64,000 nucleotides of DNA, taken from NCBI RefSeq assembly GCF_000496695.1, contig NZ_BAUJ01000008.1:1-64000 (forward strand), read 5' to 3'. The notes below the pieces were generated by a model, which was not told where the DNA came from, ran no database searches, and worked only from the letters and a program-made list of their open reading frames with translations. Each line of letters begins with the position of its first letter. Within the stretch, counting starts at the first letter, position 1. The translations under genes were made by a program, and so were the position numbers. Source of the DNA: Vibrio halioticoli NBRC 102217 (lineage in GTDB: Bacteria; Pseudomonadota; Gammaproteobacteria; Enterobacterales; Vibrionaceae). This document shows, in pieces, positions 9,014-18,409 of the stretch.

Positions 9014-9518
9014 TGCGATCCTCGTTGCAGTCAGTCATCGATATAGCTGTGACGGGGCAAACACTCAAACAAGCTCCACATCCGTTACACAACTGAGAGT
9101 CTAATTTTGGCTGGGCAACATGCCCCACCGAAAATGTAAATTGTATTGCTGTCAGCCCGCATTCATCTGAGCAAGTACGACACTCAACATTTTGCGTGGC
9201 AAGACACGTATCATTAATTCTAGCCGTAATCTCCCAAGCCACCTCTTTAGTCGAGCGAAAAATATCTTCTGGGCATGCTTCAACACACTTTTGACAAAAG
9301 GTACATTCCCCTTTATTAAAGTCTATTGTTGGAAATCCGCCACTACCATTAATGATGATGTTTGTTTCACAAGCTTGCATACATTGACCACATTGGGTAC
9401 AACCATCAATAAAGGTTGCATCAGTTTTGGCCCAAGGTAGGCGTTGCCCTGTTTCATAAACCAAGCGTGTTTCGGGAGTGCGTCTGGTGAATAACCTGCG
9501 CTTTGATAAGTCTACCAA
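9000..9518 (-). CDS. napF: Ferredoxin-type protein NapF
   Basis: A 172-residue cytoplasmic iron-sulfur protein involved in NapA maturation. Cysteine clusters visible are CTQCGQCMQAC, CTFCQKCVEACP, an irregular CRTCSDEC and CNGCGACLSVCP. I chose the TTG start at 9518 because AAGGA lies five bases upstream and the resulting N-terminus (VDLSKRRLFTRR) matches the usual NapF beginning. An in-frame ATG at 9575 would add 19 residues that do not look like the family. It is the first gene of the nap operon. Confidence 0.88.
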   Translation of the reverse strand: MVDLSKRRLFTRRTPETRLVYETGQRLPWAKTDATFIDGCTQCGQCMQACETNIIINGSGGFPTIDFNKGECTFCQKCVEACPEDIFRSTKEVAWEITARINDTCLATQNVECRTCSDECGLTAIQFTFSVGHVAQPKLDSQLCNGCGACLSVCPVTAISMTDCNEDRNASQ

Positions 9519-9637
9519 TTTCGTCCTTGAGTCAAAAAATGCTGAGCCATATGATGCATACACATCTATACACACACTAAGTCTAGGTGAATAAAATGTA
9601 TTCGATATAACTCGAAAGGGTTAAACTTGTGCGTAAC

Positions 9638-9651
9638 TTGTTTTAGATCAA
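9638..9651. promoter_or_regulatory. Candidate FNR box for the nap operon
   Basis: TTGTT-TTAG-ATCAA matches the FNR consensus TTGAT-N4-ATCAA with one mismatch. It lies about 120 bases upstream of the napF start and only 10 bases before narQ. Activation of the leftward nap operon is therefore more plausible than activation of narQ. A TTATAT hexamer at 9604-9609 (minus) could be the -10. Confidence 0.45.
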
Positions 9652-9660
9652 TTAGTTATT

Positions 9661-11415
9661 ATGACCAAGTTCACAGATTCATTAATGGGAAGAGAAGTGA
9701 AAAATAAATCGGCGCAATCCGTATCCTTTACCATAGGCGGGGCGGTGTTTTTGATGGTGATCCTATCTGCGTTAACCATTATGGTTGCAGTAGCCACCGT
9801 CTATTCAACTTATGATGATGCTGAAGCGGTAAATGTGTCCGGTTCGATGAGGATGCAAAGTTATAGACTCGCTTACGATACAGAAACTCATGCCAGCAAT
9901 ATAAACAAACATATTCAACGATTTGAAGTTTCTTTGTACTCCTCTTCTATGCAAAATTTAATGCAATGGAATGTACCATCTGATATTCAAGAAGATTACC
10001 AAGCTATCATTGAGCGCTGGCAGATCATGAAGAATTTGTTGCTCACAAAGCAATATGTCGAGTATCAACAACACGTACCAATTTTTGTTTCTCGAATTGA
10101 TAAGTTTGTTCTGAAACTACAGCTAAATACTGAGAAAAAACTATTAGATATGGTGGTTTTTTGTGGTTTTGGTTTAACTTGTATAATACTGATTTCATTA
10201 GTAATAATGCGTTTTGTTCGATTGAAAGTACTGCATCCATTGCAAGCCTTAGTACGTGCTAGTCGCAAAGTAGAATCACAAAACTTTGACGTGGTGCTCA
10301 ACGATTCCGTTGATAATGAATTAGGCGCAGTAGCATCGACATTTAATGGTATGACTCGAAAGCTAAAAGATCATTATGAGCGTCTAGAAGCTATGGTTGA
10401 ACACAAAACGGAAGAGCTCCGACACGCCAACAGTTCTTTGACTGTGCTGTATAAAAGTACCCAGCAATTGTCTGCATCACGATTGAGTCCGGCGCATTTT
10501 CAGCAGATCATCGACAACATGTCTTCGATTGACAATATTGAGGCGGTGAAGCTGATTATTGATGACAGTGCAGGGCAACCGACAGAGTTAGTATCTGGCG
10601 AGATATCCAAGGGAGCTTGGGTAGATAAAGCGCTAATCTTGGATGAGGTAAGGCTAGGGAGCCTTCGTTTACAAATTACTTCACAATTTTCAGAACAAGA
10701 ACTGATCGATAATATGTCTTATATTTTAGCGCGTGGGATTTACTATAATCAGGCACAAAAGAAATTTGAGCAGTTATTGATTTACGGAGAGCGCAGTGCA
10801 ATTGCGCGTGAGTTGCATGACTCACTGGCGCAATCGCTATCATTTTTAAAAATTCAAACTAGCTTGCTTAAACGCTCTATGAAGCAAGAAGGGCCTGCGG
10901 ATAACATGCCAAAATCTTCGATTATTGTGCAAGAGATCGATGATGGTTTACGTGAGGCCTATACTCAACTTAGAATCCTGCTTAGTACCTTTAGGTTTAG
11001 CATTGATGAAGCAAACTTTAGTGATGCGTTAAATGTATTGTTAGAGAAGCTTCAGACCACCACAGACGCAGAGATTGAAGTTGAAAACAAGCTATCTTCG
11101 ATTTTACTAGAAGCGCATCAGCAAGTGCATTTATTGCAAATTATTCGTGAAGCCACTAATAATGCGATTAAACATGCGAATTCCACATTAATTCGTGTAC
11201 AGTGCCTGCAGAATAAAGAACAGATCACTGTTTCTATTACAGATAATGGATGCGGATTCGATACTGATATTGAGAAAACAGGTCACTATGGCTTATCTAT
11301 TTTAAATGAGCGAAGTCAGTACCTTAATGGAAAATTAACGATAGATAGTGAGCCCAATCAGGGGAGCACAATAAGAATTACCTTTAACTGTAAGGATGAA
11401 TCGGACAGTGAGTAA
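9661..11415 (+). CDS. narQ: Nitrate/nitrite sensor histidine kinase NarQ
   Basis: A 584-residue inner-membrane kinase. TM1 lies at about residues 24-47. The periplasmic P-box, GSMRMQSYRLAYDTE at about 61-75, is the nitrate-binding signature of NarX/NarQ. TM2 is at about 160-182, followed by HAMP (about 183-235), a signalling/GAF-like region, and a HisKA_3 domain with phospho-acceptor H386 in ARELHDSLAQS. The ATPase domain ends with DNGCGFD and GLSILNER. It has no obvious cysteine-rich module, unlike NarX. It is divergent from nap and overlaps narP by 20 bases, so the pair is co-translated. Confidence 0.93.
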   Translation: MTKFTDSLMGREVKNKSAQSVSFTIGGAVFLMVILSALTIMVAVATVYSTYDDAEAVNVSGSMRMQSYRLAYDTETHASNINKHIQRFEVSLYSSSMQNLMQWNVPSDIQEDYQAIIERWQIMKNLLLTKQYVEYQQHVPIFVSRIDKFVLKLQLNTEKKLLDMVVFCGFGLTCIILISLVIMRFVRLKVLHPLQALVRASRKVESQNFDVVLNDSVDNELGAVASTFNGMTRKLKDHYERLEAMVEHKTEELRHANSSLTVLYKSTQQLSASRLSPAHFQQIIDNMSSIDNIEAVKLIIDDSAGQPTELVSGEISKGAWVDKALILDEVRLGSLRLQITSQFSEQELIDNMSYILARGIYYNQAQKKFEQLLIYGERSAIARELHDSLAQSLSFLKIQTSLLKRSMKQEGPADNMPKSSIIVQEIDDGLREAYTQLRILLSTFRFSIDEANFSDALNVLLEKLQTTTDAEIEVENKLSSILLEAHQQVHLLQIIREATNNAIKHANSTLIRVQCLQNKEQITVSITDNGCGFDTDIEKTGHYGLSILNERSQYLNGKLTIDSEPNQGSTIRITFNCKDESDSE

Positions 11416-12034
11416 TACCCATCGCATTATGATTGTGGATGACCATCCACTAATTAGACGAGGCATCACACAATTGCTTTCATTCGAAGATGACTTCGAC
11501 ATTGTTTGTGAGGCAACCAGTGGTACAGAGGCGCTCGCGCTCGCCCATCAACATGATTTAGATTTGATTTTGCTCGACCTTAATATGAAAGGGCTATCGG
11601 GGCTTAATACCTTACAAGCATTGCGTGATGAAGATATTTTAACCAAAGTGGTCATACTTACCGTATCAGATTCTACGGCAGATATTGATGCTATTGTAAA
11701 AGCTGGCGCCGATGGTTATCTCTTAAAAGACAGTGAACCTGACGAGCTGATTGACCATTTGCGTCAAGCGCTCAACGGCGACAAAGTTTATAGTGAAGTT
11801 GTCGCTCAACAAATACGCGACCGCGCAGAAAACCCAAGCTTATTAGACAGTTTAACGGAAAGAGAGCTAGAGATTTTGTCGAAAGTGGCACTAGGGCACC
11901 GCAACAAACAGATTGCCGATGTGTTATTTATCTCAGAATCCACCGTGAAAGTGCACATGAAAAGTTTATTGAGAAAACTGCAGGTAAAATCCCGCACAGC
12001 AGCCACTATTTTGTACTTAGAGCACTATAGCTAA
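11396..12034 (+). CDS. narP: Nitrate/nitrite response regulator NarP
   Basis: A 212-residue NarL-family regulator. The receiver domain has acidic residues D15-D16, phospho-acceptor D61 (LILLDLNMKG) and the conserved lysine in GYLLKDSEP. A LuxR-type helix-turn-helix follows at about 148-205 (LTERELEILSKVALGHRNKQIA). It is paired with narQ by overlap. Expected targets are nap and nrf, both in this window. The start could instead be GTG at 11408. Confidence 0.92.
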   Translation: MNRTVSNTHRIMIVDDHPLIRRGITQLLSFEDDFDIVCEATSGTEALALAHQHDLDLILLDLNMKGLSGLNTLQALRDEDILTKVVILTVSDSTADIDAIVKAGADGYLLKDSEPDELIDHLRQALNGDKVYSEVVAQQIRDRAENPSLLDSLTERELEILSKVALGHRNKQIADVLFISESTVKVHMKSLLRKLQVKSRTAATILYLEHYS

Positions 12035-12064
12035 CGCCGTATTTAACGGTATTTATTTAAGTTG

Positions 12065-12116
12065 CGATATGAAGTGCGATCTTTAGGTACTTCATCATCC
12101 CAGATACTTCATATCG
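12065..12116. repeat. Inverted repeat between narP and dodecin
   Basis: Arms CGATATGAAGT and ACTTCATATCG (11 bp, perfect) are separated by 30 bases, which also contain GGTACTTCAT. It lies between convergent genes and may form a terminator stem, although no T run follows. Confidence 0.45.
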
Positions 12117-12148
12117 ACGCTTGAACTTATTCTAAGGTAAATGCTCAG

Positions 12149-12355
12149 CTAATCTAAAGTAAAACCAATCTTCACCGTCACCTGCCAGTGAGCCACTTTA
12201 CCATCGTCAATATGACCTCTGACTTCCTGCATTTCAAACCAACGCATGTTATGCACACTTTCACTGGCTCGCGCCACCGCATTATTAATCGCATCATCAA
12301 TTCCAATAGAAGATGTACCGACAATTTCCATTTTCTTGTAAGTATGATTTGGCAT
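12149..12355 (-). CDS. Dodecin
   Basis: A 68-residue dodecin-family flavin-binding protein (MPNHTYKKMEIVGTSSIGID...), expected to assemble as a hollow dodecamer storing flavin. The hallmark pattern EIVGTS...AINNAVARAS...HNMRWFEMQEVRG is present, including the conserved Trp in the flavin pocket. The length is typical. AAGGAG precedes the ATG. It is a single gene facing narP. Confidence 0.93.
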   Translation of the reverse strand: MPNHTYKKMEIVGTSSIGIDDAINNAVARASESVHNMRWFEMQEVRGHIDDGKVAHWQVTVKIGFTLD

Positions 12356-12645
12356 TTGCTAGCTCCTTGGATTACACCGTCATTACTGTTTAAAAACTAG
12401 ACTGCGTACTCGGCTATAGCAAGGCGTTAGCGATTGTTTTCTCGACAGGGATAGTGGTTATCTAACGGCACGGAGTTGCTTGTCTTTGTTATTGATATTT
12501 AACAAGAAATTAATGTCTGAGAGTGTTTTATTCTTAGTGTTTTTGTTACATTGAGGATATAAATATTTTTGCATATATCTAAATGTATGTACCGTTAAAA
12601 AGTGCTATTAAAACCACACACTTTCCACAATCAAGAGATTTTAAA
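12356..12645. other. Intergenic region without a recognised gene
   Basis: This stretch holds the divergent promoters of dodecin and the DUF4019-like gene. It is AT-rich, with no strong hairpin or repeat seen. Confidence 0.3.
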
Positions 12646-13008
12646 ATGCTAAATGAACAAACTGCTACTCGACTTGATGTGCAACAGAATGAATCACTGC
12701 AATGGTTAAAGATTGTTGATTTACAGCACTATCAGCAGAGTTGGGAAAAGGCGAGCGATTATTTTCAATCACAAATCTCTCAAAGCGACTGGGTGGATGC
12801 GGTGTCGGCGGTGCGATCTTCAATAGGTGAGCTAGTATCACGTGACATTACTATGTCAAAACCAGTAACACCTTTATCTGATGCTCCAGAAGACGAATAT
12901 AGCCAGTGCCAATATAAATCGACGTTTAGCCAAGGTGAATTTATAGAAACAGTCACTTTGCTCAAAGAGAACAGCGGCTGGAAAGTGGTGGGTTACTTTG
13001 TGAAGTAG
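12646..13008 (+). CDS. DUF4019-like protein
   Basis: A 120-residue protein (MLNEQTATRLDVQQNESLQWLKIVD...) resembling DUF4019, a small alpha/beta family of unknown role. The pattern WLKIVDLQHYQQSWEKAS... and the end GWKVVGYFVK fit it. I chose the ATG at 12646 because AAGAGA precedes it. The earlier in-frame ATG at 12583 lacks a binding site. No signal peptide is seen from this start, although many relatives are secreted. Confidence 0.7.
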   Translation: MLNEQTATRLDVQQNESLQWLKIVDLQHYQQSWEKASDYFQSQISQSDWVDAVSAVRSSIGELVSRDITMSKPVTPLSDAPEDEYSQCQYKSTFSQGEFIETVTLLKENSGWKVVGYFVK

Positions 13009-13057
13009 AAGTGGTAAAACGCTTATGTATTAAAAATAGAGCACGTAATTAGAGTAA

Positions 13058-13083
13058 GGTGGTGCTAAACATTAGGCACCACC
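13058..13083. terminator. Hairpin between convergent genes
   Basis: An 8-bp perfect stem GGTGGTGC/GCACCACC with a 10-base loop lies between the DUF4019-like gene and moeB. No long T run follows, so terminator function is likely but weakly supported. Confidence 0.5.
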
Positions 13084-13091
13084 AAAGTAGA

Positions 13092-13847
13092 CTACTTATT
13101 ATCTCCACAAACCATACACTGCGCCTGCTTAGGCAAAGTAAACTCTTGCCATTTCATGCTTAGCGCATCAAACATCATTAACTTACCTAGTTTATGCTCA
13201 CCTAAATTCGACAATAAGCGCACGGCTTCTAACGCCTGCATACTGCCGATCACGCCGACCACAGGTGCTAGTATTCCAGCTTCAACGCAGCTTAGCTCAT
13301 TAGCACCAAACAAGGTGCTTAGGCACTGGTAGCATGGCTCATCATCTTGGTAGGTAAAGCTGATGACTTGCCCCTCAAGGCGGATTGCGGCGCCTGAGAC
13401 GAGTGGGGTTTTATATTGATGACAAAGGCGGTTGAGCTGATTGCGGGTGGTGAGGTTGTCGCTGGCATCAATGACTAATGAGTGGGTGCGTATTGCCTCA
13501 GTAAGCTCTTGCTCGTCCAAACGACGAGCAATGGAGGTGAGCTGACAATGGGAGTTTAACTGAGCCAAACTTGCTTTTGCTGAGTCCACCTTAAAAGCGT
13601 TTATGTCGGATTCCGTGTGTAAAATCTGACGCTGCAAATTTGACAGTTCCACCACATCATCATCAACAATAGTCAGTGCGCCAACGCCCGCTGACACCAA
13701 ATACGGCGTTGCCGCGCAGCCTAGACCACCTGCGCCAATCACCAGTATTGAGGCTTGTTTTAGCGCCTCTTGGCCTTCAAAATCGAACGAACGTAGGATG
13801 ATCTGTCGATTGTAGCGAAGCATCTCTTGGTCACTCAAAATCTCCAT
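13092..13847 (-). CDS. moeB: Molybdopterin-synthase adenylyltransferase MoeB
   Basis: A 251-residue E1-like enzyme that adenylates the C-terminus of MoaD so that sulfur can be loaded for molybdopterin synthesis. The nucleotide site GAGGLGC and the downstream VDDDVVELSNLQRQ are clear. Zinc cysteines appear as CYQC and CMVC near the C-terminus. The start at 13847 has AGAGGT upstream. A longer frame to 13919 overlaps moeA and is unlikely. It is separated from moeA by 10 bases in one operon. Confidence 0.93.
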   Translation of the reverse strand: MEILSDQEMLRYNRQIILRSFDFEGQEALKQASILVIGAGGLGCAATPYLVSAGVGALTIVDDDVVELSNLQRQILHTESDINAFKVDSAKASLAQLNSHCQLTSIARRLDEQELTEAIRTHSLVIDASDNLTTRNQLNRLCHQYKTPLVSGAAIRLEGQVISFTYQDDEPCYQCLSTLFGANELSCVEAGILAPVVGVIGSMQALEAVRLLSNLGEHKLGKLMMFDALSMKWQEFTLPKQAQCMVCGDNK

Positions 13848-13857
13848 CACACAACCT

Positions 13858-15096
13858 CTAGTACAATGTTGAATTAAACAATTGGATATTGACCGTTTCA
13901 CCCACTTCAACGCGGCCACGCTCTCGCTCTAGAATCACAAAGCAGTTGGCAAGGCTCATTGAACGAAATGCTCCCGAGCTTTGGTTGCCAGTGCTTTGCA
14001 CTTCAAATTGGCCTTGTTCATTGATGGTGTAGATGCCACGCTGATAATCGGCACGTCCGGGTGTTTTCTTAAAAGCAGAATGAGTGGTTGCAGGCAGTGT
14101 CGGTGGACACTTCCATTCACTTTCACCGCTAAGTTTTGCCAGCAGAGGCTGAACCAATATATAAGTGGTCATAAAGGCAGATACTGGGTTACCCGGCAGA
14201 CCACAGAACAGTGCATCCCCTATGTTGCCAAAAGCAAAAGGTTTACCCGGTTTGATGGCCAGTTTCCAAAATCCGATTTGTCCTTTTTGCTCTAAGATGT
14301 CTTTGGTGTAATCGGCTTCACCAACACTTACGCCGCCGGAGGTGACAACAACATCGGCTTGCTGTTTTGCTTCATCAAAGGCTTTGGCGAGCAATTCAAC
14401 GTCGTCAGGGATCACGCCAAGGTCGATAACCTCACAACCAAATTTTTTAAACAGAGGAATGGTGCCATAGCGGTTACTGTCATAAATTTCGCCTTCACCT
14501 AAGGCCGCGCCAACTGGTTTTAGCTCGTCACCAGTCGAGAAGGTGGCAACAATCGGTTTGCGATATACAGAGACTTGCGCCACCCCAAGTGAAGCCAACA
14601 TAGGGAGATCGCGCGCCGTCAGTCGCTTGCCTTTGCTGAGCACCAGTTGCCCAACTTGAATGTCGTCGCCAACAGGGCGAATGTTTTGATTGTGCTTAGG
14701 TGTTGCGCTATCAAATTTAATTCCAGCATCAGTCACCGTAGCCACTTCTTGCATGATCACAGCATCACAACCGGTTGGGATTTTGGCGCCCGTCATAATG
14801 CGGATACAAGTGAGCGGTGGCCATTCATCTTGCAGTGGTGCGCCGGCAAAAGATTGCCCTGCTAATGGCAGCGTAGATTGCTGCTCAAAATCGGCAATAC
14901 GCACGGCATATCCGTCCATTGCCGAATTGTCAAAAGGCGGCACATGAATAGGGGAGGTGATATCACTACAAAGAACACGACCAATGGCTTTATCTAAAGG
15001 TAAAGTTTCAGTTTCGTTGACTGTGAATGTACTTTCGAGAATTTTGGCCATTGCTTGTTCGATTGGCATTAGACCTGGGGCGTCGCAACAATCCAT
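13858..15096 (-). CDS. moeA: Molybdopterin molybdenumtransferase MoeA
   Basis: A 412-residue enzyme that inserts molybdate into adenylated molybdopterin. Visible landmarks are PPFDNSAMDGYAVR, RIMTGAKIPTGCDAV, TGDEL, SGGVSVGEADY and FGLPGNPVSA-like FCGLPGNPVSA. The length is typical. The start at 15096 is preceded by AAGGAA; the frame runs 20 codons further, but that extension is not family-like. Its product supplies NapA. It is divergent from folE. Confidence 0.95.
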   Translation of the reverse strand: MDCCDAPGLMPIEQAMAKILESTFTVNETETLPLDKAIGRVLCSDITSPIHVPPFDNSAMDGYAVRIADFEQQSTLPLAGQSFAGAPLQDEWPPLTCIRIMTGAKIPTGCDAVIMQEVATVTDAGIKFDSATPKHNQNIRPVGDDIQVGQLVLSKGKRLTARDLPMLASLGVAQVSVYRKPIVATFSTGDELKPVGAALGEGEIYDSNRYGTIPLFKKFGCEVIDLGVIPDDVELLAKAFDEAKQQADVVVTSGGVSVGEADYTKDILEQKGQIGFWKLAIKPGKPFAFGNIGDALFCGLPGNPVSAFMTTYILVQPLLAKLSGESEWKCPPTLPATTHSAFKKTPGRADYQRGIYTINEQGQFEVQSTGNQSSGAFRSMSLANCFVILERERGRVEVGETVNIQLFNSTLY

Positions 15097-15264
15097 CGTA
15101 GTTCCTTGTTTGTGCACTGAAAAAAGCACTGTAACACGATGCCTGCATAGAGACACTTAAGTGATTAAATTAGATAGTGTAATTTTGACCAAATCCAAGT
15201 ATTCTCTTTCGCCATCGCATAAATTTTGATCGTGCGATGAGAAGATGTAGAAATGGAGAGACAT

Positions 15265-15918
15265 ATGTCAGCATTAAGCGAATCAGCACTGCTAGTCAAA
15301 CAAGCACTTGCCGATAGAGGTTTAGAAACCCCTATGGTGGCAAACGAGCTTACCGCAGAAGATAAAAAGCGCAAGATTGAACATCATATGCGTGAAGTGT
15401 TGGAAATATTGCAGTTGGATTTAACCGATGATTCTTTGCAAGATACCCCTAAGCGTATTGCCAAGATGTATGTTGATGAAGTGTTCTCTGGTCTAGATTA
15501 CGCTCGCTTTCCAAAGATTACGGTCATTGAGAACAAAATGGACGTCAGTGAAATGGTGCGCGTTAAAGACATTACTTTGACCAGCACTTGTGAGCATCAT
15601 CTAGTGACAATCGATGGTCGAGTAGCAGTGGCGTACATTCCACGTACTAAAATCATTGGTTTATCGAAAATAAACCGCATTGTACGCTTCTTTGCCCAGC
15701 GTCCGCAGGTGCAAGAGCGCATGACTCAGCAAATTTTAGTCGCGCTACAAACGCTACTAGAAAGTGACGACGTAGCGGTAAAAATTGATGCGACTCATTA
15801 CTGCGTTAAATCTCGCGGTGTTATGGATGCGACCAGTGAAACCACTACTACAGCATTGGGTGGCATTTTCAAATCAAACCCAGCCACACGCCACGAATTT
15901 CTGCACGGCCTAAGCTAA
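15265..15918 (+). CDS. folE: GTP cyclohydrolase I FolE
   Basis: A 217-residue enzyme converting GTP to dihydroneopterin triphosphate for folate synthesis. Signature residues are in [14 protein letters not shown] (zinc Cys and His), GLSKINRIV and the second zinc Cys in HYCVKSRGV. The ATG at 15265 has GGAG six bases upstream. The ATG at 15253 is too close to any binding site. It is divergent from moeA, so two pteridine-related genes share one promoter region. Confidence 0.96.
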   Translation: MSALSESALLVKQALADRGLETPMVANELTAEDKKRKIEHHMREVLEILQLDLTDDSLQDTPKRIAKMYVDEVFSGLDYARFPKITVIENKMDVSEMVRVKDITLTSTCEHHLVTIDGRVAVAYIPRTKIIGLSKINRIVRFFAQRPQVQERMTQQILVALQTLLESDDVAVKIDATHYCVKSRGVMDATSETTTTALGGIFKSNPATRHEFLHGLS

Positions 15919-15931
15919 TCGCAACAATGGC

Positions 15932-16909
15932 TTATTGCGGTTTAATCTTCTTATTTTGAGGCTTAAACCGCTCTGGCCAATACATTACTACATATCCTGC
16001 CGATACCCACACCACCAATAGCGTCGCAATCGTTAGCTCAAAGAACCCAAACGTATGCAGCCAATACCAGTTGTCATGATGATATTCAAACCATGTAGTG
16101 AGCTTTGACATGGCAATCGCACTGATCACCGATGGAAAAGTCACCGCTGCAATTGAGGGCTGAAATTTAAGCCTGAGCAAATTAATGTAGCAAAGATAGA
16201 TGAGCAAGGTCATGGTGATGGCAATGCCAGCCAGTGCGCCTGTTAAGATAGGATCTGGGTCTGGAAAGTTCACCAAATAAGCCGCCAGCGTTAAGTTGAT
16301 GGGGGCGGCCATAATTGCCAGTGTCGGACGAGCATTTCGCGGTAATTTACCAAAGAATACCAAGCGATACAGCACCAGTGGCAACATAAAGAAGTAAATC
16401 CCCACACAGGTCATCACTATTGTTTCTGAAAAAACCGTGTGCCCAAACTGAGTCGCGGCGAGCGAGCTACTGATCACTCCCACTGGGTATAAAAACCAAC
16501 TGGGCACTATATTAGACATCTTGAAATTGGCAATTTGATAGCCAAAAAATAAAACCATCATAGTGACATGCAGTAGTACTGACATGACCCACAAAGGGTA
16601 GGCAATATAGGGTGATATTACTGCAAGATAGTCACAGAGGATCAACAGCGCCATGCTCATAGGTGCCATTAGGCTACCTCTAAGCGGGTGTTTGATATCA
16701 GCTTTGAAGGTTGAAATACTGGTCAAGTATTTCATTAATACGGGAGTTAATAGTAGGGCGCCAAAGCATGCAAGAAAAGGTCGAATAGCTTCGCCAATTG
16801 ATGGGATATATAAAGCCCATGCTTGTCCTAAGCCAATAACGCCCAGTGCCAGAGCGGCCTGAGAAGGTGGTACATTTTGATATTGTGTAAAACGTTTCCA
16901 GTCCAACAA
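15932..16909 (-). CDS. TDT-family membrane transporter (TehA/SLAC1-like)
   Basis: A 325-residue inner-membrane protein with about ten hydrophobic segments, the size of the tellurite-resistance/dicarboxylate (TDT) family. Several segments (ALALGVIGLGQAWA, MAAPINLTLAAYLVNF, VTFPSVISAIAMSKL) resemble the TehA/SLAC1 fold. The transported anion cannot be read from sequence. It is convergent with folE, only 13 bases apart. A perfect 14-bp inverted repeat lies 32 bases upstream. Confidence 0.75.
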   Translation of the reverse strand: MLDWKRFTQYQNVPPSQAALALGVIGLGQAWALYIPSIGEAIRPFLACFGALLLTPVLMKYLTSISTFKADIKHPLRGSLMAPMSMALLILCDYLAVISPYIAYPLWVMSVLLHVTMMVLFFGYQIANFKMSNIVPSWFLYPVGVISSSLAATQFGHTVFSETIVMTCVGIYFFMLPLVLYRLVFFGKLPRNARPTLAIMAAPINLTLAAYLVNFPDPDPILTGALAGIAITMTLLIYLCYINLLRLKFQPSIAAVTFPSVISAIAMSKLTTWFEYHHDNWYWLHTFGFFELTIATLLVVWVSAGYVVMYWPERFKPQNKKIKPQ

Positions 16910-16940
16910 GCTTTCCTATTTAAAGATGATACTTCGCTAC

Positions 16941-16976
16941 TTCACTTTTTCCTGCATTTATACAGGAAAAAGTGAA
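16941..16976. repeat. Perfect 14-bp inverted repeat upstream of the transporter
   Basis: TTCACTTTTTCCTG and CAGGAAAAAGTGAA are separated by 8 bases. No T run follows on either strand outside the stem. It lies between the ClC gene end and the TDT start and may be a ClC terminator or an operator for the TDT gene. Confidence 0.6.
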
Positions 16977-17017
16977 AGATCATAGCAAGATCACAGCTTG
17001 TATTGCAAATATGTTTG

Positions 17018-18409
17018 CTATTCGGTCGGAAGATCGTCTTGGCGCAACTTGGTTTTCTTTAGAGTTCTGTTGAGCAGTTGGCTATAGATAGGTTGACCAC
17101 CGAGTAACTGAGCAAAAATAACCGCACCTAAGCTGGTGATGATTAACGGAAGAATCAAGTAATAGTTATTGGTCATTTCGATAACCAATAAGATACCGGT
17201 GATCGGGGCACGAACGGTTGCGGCAAAAAGTGCACCCATTCCGGCAATAGCAAACATGCCTGGAGTAATAGGTAAGTCTGGGAATGCCGCTTGTGCAATA
17301 AGACCAAAAGCGTAACCAAATAGAGTACCTAGCGCGAGCATTGGCGCAAAAATACCCCCTGGCGCACCAGAACCAAAACAAAGCATGGTGGTGATAATTC
17401 TTGCTGCAAATAAAAACAGCAGTAGATTCACACTAAAACCACCGGTAGTGATTGTTGGTATTAATTCAATACCGCCGCCAGTGACTTCAGGAAGATATAA
17501 AAGTATTAATCCGAAGGTACCGCCAATTAAACTACCGGTTAACAGGTAACGGCCACGTTTATTTTGGTGAAGCTTAACAAATGAGTCTTGAGAAAATGTC
17601 ACTAGACGGTTGAATACGACGCCGAATATACCAAACATGACCCCAAGTAATAAAAATAGCCATAATGTTGATAGCTCTGGAGAAGCGTATTGTGGCGTTT
17701 GAATAACGGCATATTGTCCATTCAGAGCGCGGAAAACGATCGTGGCTGAAATAGACGCAATAATAACGGCTCTAATAGAAATTAGGGAGTAACGAAATTG
17801 AGGGCGCATCTCCTCAACAACAAACATAATAGCAGCTAGCGGAGCGTTAAATGCGGCGGCTAAACCTGCCGCTGAACCTGATGCCAGTAAAGAGTGACGA
17901 GTATCATCATCTTTAACACGGAAGATATCGCTGATCATGCGGCCAATTGCACCACCCATTTGCACGGTTGGCCCTTCTTGACCAAGTACCATACCTGAAC
18001 CAAGCGTACCTGTACCGCCGAAGAATTTAACCGGTAATACGCGCCACCAGCGAACAGGTCGCACTCCGTCCATTGCCCCTTCGATTTCAGGAATACCAGA
18101 GCCGGACGCTTCTGGAGCAAATCTATGCACTAGGTAATAACCGACAAAGGCTAACGCCGCACTGATAAGAAACGCAGCTAACCATAGCGGTAATCCGCCG
18201 ATAGAATCTTTGAGCCACTCGGTACGGGTATCCGACACAAAATGGACTGCGAATTCAAATGAGGTCGAAACTAAGCCTGCGAGAACGCCAACGATAACAG
18301 ACATAAATAGTATCGAGATGGAAGTATTGTCGCGAGAGAGAAATTGACTAATGGTATCCTTTGGCACTTTAGCTAATAGGGACCGTGTAATTTTTTCTCT
18401 TTTTGTCAT
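17018..18409 (-). CDS. clcA: ClC-family H+/Cl- antiporter
   Basis: A 463-residue membrane protein of the ClC family. The selectivity motifs are GSGIPE, GQEGP (usually GREGP in bacteria, with the gating glutamate kept) and GAPGGIFAP. The internal proton glutamate in MFVVEEMRPQFR and the central tyrosine in MTNNYYLILP are present, so exchange rather than channel activity is expected. It resembles E. coli ClcA, which aids acid resistance. I chose the ATG at 18409; the upstream 41-codon extension lacks family features. Confidence 0.9.
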   Translation of the reverse strand: MTKREKITRSLLAKVPKDTISQFLSRDNTSISILFMSVIVGVLAGLVSTSFEFAVHFVSDTRTEWLKDSIGGLPLWLAAFLISAALAFVGYYLVHRFAPEASGSGIPEIEGAMDGVRPVRWWRVLPVKFFGGTGTLGSGMVLGQEGPTVQMGGAIGRMISDIFRVKDDDTRHSLLASGSAAGLAAAFNAPLAAIMFVVEEMRPQFRYSLISIRAVIIASISATIVFRALNGQYAVIQTPQYASPELSTLWLFLLLGVMFGIFGVVFNRLVTFSQDSFVKLHQNKRGRYLLTGSLIGGTFGLILLYLPEVTGGGIELIPTITTGGFSVNLLLFLFAARIITTMLCFGSGAPGGIFAPMLALGTLFGYAFGLIAQAAFPDLPITPGMFAIAGMGALFAATVRAPITGILLVIEMTNNYYLILPLIITSLGAVIFAQLLGGQPIYSQLLNRTLKKTKLRQDDLPTE

